Source: Nitrospina sp. (GTDB taxonomy: Bacteria; Nitrospinota; Nitrospinia; Nitrospinales; Nitrospinaceae). From it: a stretch of 7,727 bases of DNA. The first letter of the stretch is position 1. Every line of letters starts with the position of its first letter. Location of the stretch: positions 1 to 7,727 of the forward strand of contig SMVT01000114.1 in the NCBI GenBank assembly GCA_004357365.1. Reading direction: 5' to 3'. Of this stretch, positions 6,766 through 7,727 are shown one piece after another. The notes beneath the pieces were generated by a model. The model saw nothing but the letters and a program-made list of their open reading frames with translations, did no database searches and was not told the DNA's origin. The position numbers and the translations under genes are program-made.

Positions 6766-6941
6766 TGTTTCTCCTCTTCAAAGGGAAAATCAATCACTTT
6801 CCGTTGAATTCCGAAATAATCTCTTTCACGTATTTTAAGGTCGTTTTCCTGAAAAAACATCAATTAAATTTAACCCATTCGCTACTAAATCCAGGGAATC
6901 GAACCCCGGATGCCCACGAAAAAAGAACCGGGAAAAAACTA
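6766..6941. other. intergenic region upstream of the sucrose operon
   Basis: These 176 nt lie between the stop of the histidine kinase and the start of the fructokinase, both on the minus strand. The half nearest the kinase stop holds two A-runs (plus strand) and the hairpin at 6891-6909. The half nearest the fructokinase is AT-rich (minus strand TTAAATTTAATTGATG near 6858-6873) and is a reasonable place for the sucrose operon promoter, though no -35/-10 pair is convincing. A short minus-strand frame from about 6860 (MFFQENDLKIRERDYFG...) runs into the fructokinase gene out of frame and is probably fortuitous. Confidence 0.45.
6891..6909 (-). terminator. hairpin downstream of the histidine kinase (tRNA T-arm-like), role uncertain
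   Basis: On the minus strand CCGGGG-TTCGATT-CCCTGG forms a 6-bp stem (one G-U pair) with a 7-nt loop, 33 nt beyond the histidine kinase stop. It could end transcription of that gene, but only ATTTAG follows, not a T-run. The loop and stem also match a tRNA T-arm; see the finding. An alternative pairing of CCGGG at 6905-6909 with CCCGG at 6928-6932 competes with it. Confidence 0.3.
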
Positions 6942-7727
6942 CTATGCGGTTTTCCGTTGGGCCACTTCATATTTGGGAAACCGGATTTTGAATTTGGTGC
7001 CTTCCCCCAACTTGCTTTCCACATCGACGGTTCCGTGATGACGGTCCACAATGTGTTTGCAGATGGAGAGCCCCAGGCCGCTGCCTCCATCCATGCGGGA
7101 GCGGGCCTTGTCGACCCGGTAAAACCGGTCAAATATTTTCGGCAGGTCCTGCTCGGGGATGCCGATGCCGGTGTCCCTGATGGTGAAGTATACCGTGTCG
7201 TCCAAATCCTGAAGCGTGATTTTAATCTCCCCGCCGCTAGGGGTGAATTTGACCGCGTTGTGGAGCAGGATCCATACCATCTGCTTGAGCCGATGCGCGT
7301 CGCCCAGAATGGTGACGGGTTCCAGGTAGGCCAGAATAATTTTGACCTCCTTTTCGTCGGCGAAAATTTCTCCCTGGCGGCTGACCTCCTCAACGATGCT
7401 GCCCAGCTCCACCGGCTCCTTCTCAAGCGCAACTTCTCCCTCGTCGCCCTTCGACAGGACCAGCAGATCCTCCAGGACGCGGGACATGTAATTGATTTCT
7501 TCCAGATTGCTGGCCAACACCTCCTGATATTCCGCCTTCGAGCGGGGTTTGCTCAGGACCAGCTCGCTTTGCCCTTTCAACACGGTCAACGGGGTGCGGA
7601 GTTCATGCGACGCGTCACCGCTGAACTGGCGCACCTGGGCGAACGATTTTTCCAGCCGGTTCATCATTTCGTTGAAGGTGCGGGCGAGGTTGCCGATTTC
7701 ATCCTGCACCTCGGGAATGGGAATGCG
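6942..7727 (-). CDS. sensor histidine kinase, C-terminal part (truncated by window edge)
   Basis: 261 residues of a two-component sensor kinase are visible; the frame is open to the window edge, so the sensor and membrane parts lie beyond 7727. The visible part begins at the end of a HAMP linker (DEIGNLARTFNEMMNRLE), then HisKA with the H-box FSGDASHELRTPL (phosphoacceptor H41, counted from the first visible residue), and HATPase_c with the N-box LLHNAVKFTP (N157), G1 DTGIGIP (185-191), F-box FDRFYRVD (199-206) and G2 GSGLGLS (215-221). The H-box E-L-R-T-P-L and HAMP-HisKA order mark an OmpR-type (EnvZ/PhoR-like) kinase. It autophosphorylates and passes phosphate to a response regulator, probably encoded upstream, outside the window. 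The signal is unknown. It lies 176 nt before the sucrose genes on the same strand, probably as a separate unit. Confidence 0.93.
   Translation of the reverse strand, partial: RIPIPEVQDEIGNLARTFNEMMNRLEKSFAQVRQFSGDASHELRTPLTVLKGQSELVLSKPRSKAEYQEVLASNLEEINYMSRVLEDLLVLSKGDEGEVALEKEPVELGSIVEEVSRQGEIFADEKEVKIILAYLEPVTILGDAHRLKQMVWILLHNAVKFTPSGGEIKITLQDLDDTVYFTIRDTGIGIPEQDLPKIFDRFYRVDKARSRMDGGSGLGLSICKHIVDRHHGTVDVESKLGEGTKFKIRFPKYEVAQRKTA

Noticed and set aside
6891..6962. A possible tRNA gene on the minus strand
   Set aside because: Only the T-arm fits. There is no anticodon arm, D-arm or pairing acceptor stem upstream.
6860..7432. A 190-codon minus-strand frame overlapping the histidine kinase
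   Set aside because: It is arginine- and serine-rich and reads through the HATPase_c region in the wrong frame; the in-frame kinase has all catalytic boxes.

Overview
The window looks like ordinary chromosomal DNA from a free-living, probably Gram-negative bacterium with moderately high GC (mid-50s percent by eye). A bacterial sucrose synthase beside a fructokinase, a short heme-copper-oxidase-like membrane protein and a hopanoid/carotenoid-type glycosyltransferase suggest a non-phototrophic or chemolithotrophic marine-type lineage. Nitrospinota would be my first guess, at low confidence. There is no phage, transposon, CRISPR array, complete tRNA or rRNA.

Layout, left to right. Positions 3-729 (+) carry a sterol desaturase/fatty acid hydroxylase family gene whose reading frame is broken by two apparent single-base losses near 208 and 275. 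It converges on a tight three-gene minus-strand operon (2680 down to 794) with 3-nt spacers: a membrane family-2 glycosyltransferase, a 137-residue histidine-rich four-helix membrane protein resembling part of heme-copper oxidase subunit I, and a TfoX N-terminal domain protein. An AT-rich intergenic region of about 250 nt (2681-2930) separates this operon from a divergent plus-strand gene for an exported protein with two bacterial SH3 domains (2931-3407).

The right half is a minus-strand sucrose-utilisation module. A PfkB-type fructokinase (6765-5848) overlaps the start of an 808-residue sucrose synthase (5851-3425) by the ATGA arrangement. Together they would convert sucrose plus NDP to NDP-glucose and fructose, and then fructose to fructose phosphate, linking sucrose to glycogen or cell-wall precursors and to glycolysis. 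Upstream, after a 176-nt gap holding a small hairpin, is the C-terminal part of a sensor histidine kinase (7727-6942) that continues past the window edge.

I found no clearly new system. The points most worth checking are the broken desaturase, the altered nucleotide-specificity loop of the sucrose synthase, the free-standing oxidase-like small protein, a tRNA T-arm-like hairpin at 6891-6909, and an unassigned protein-like frame in 2693-2824.
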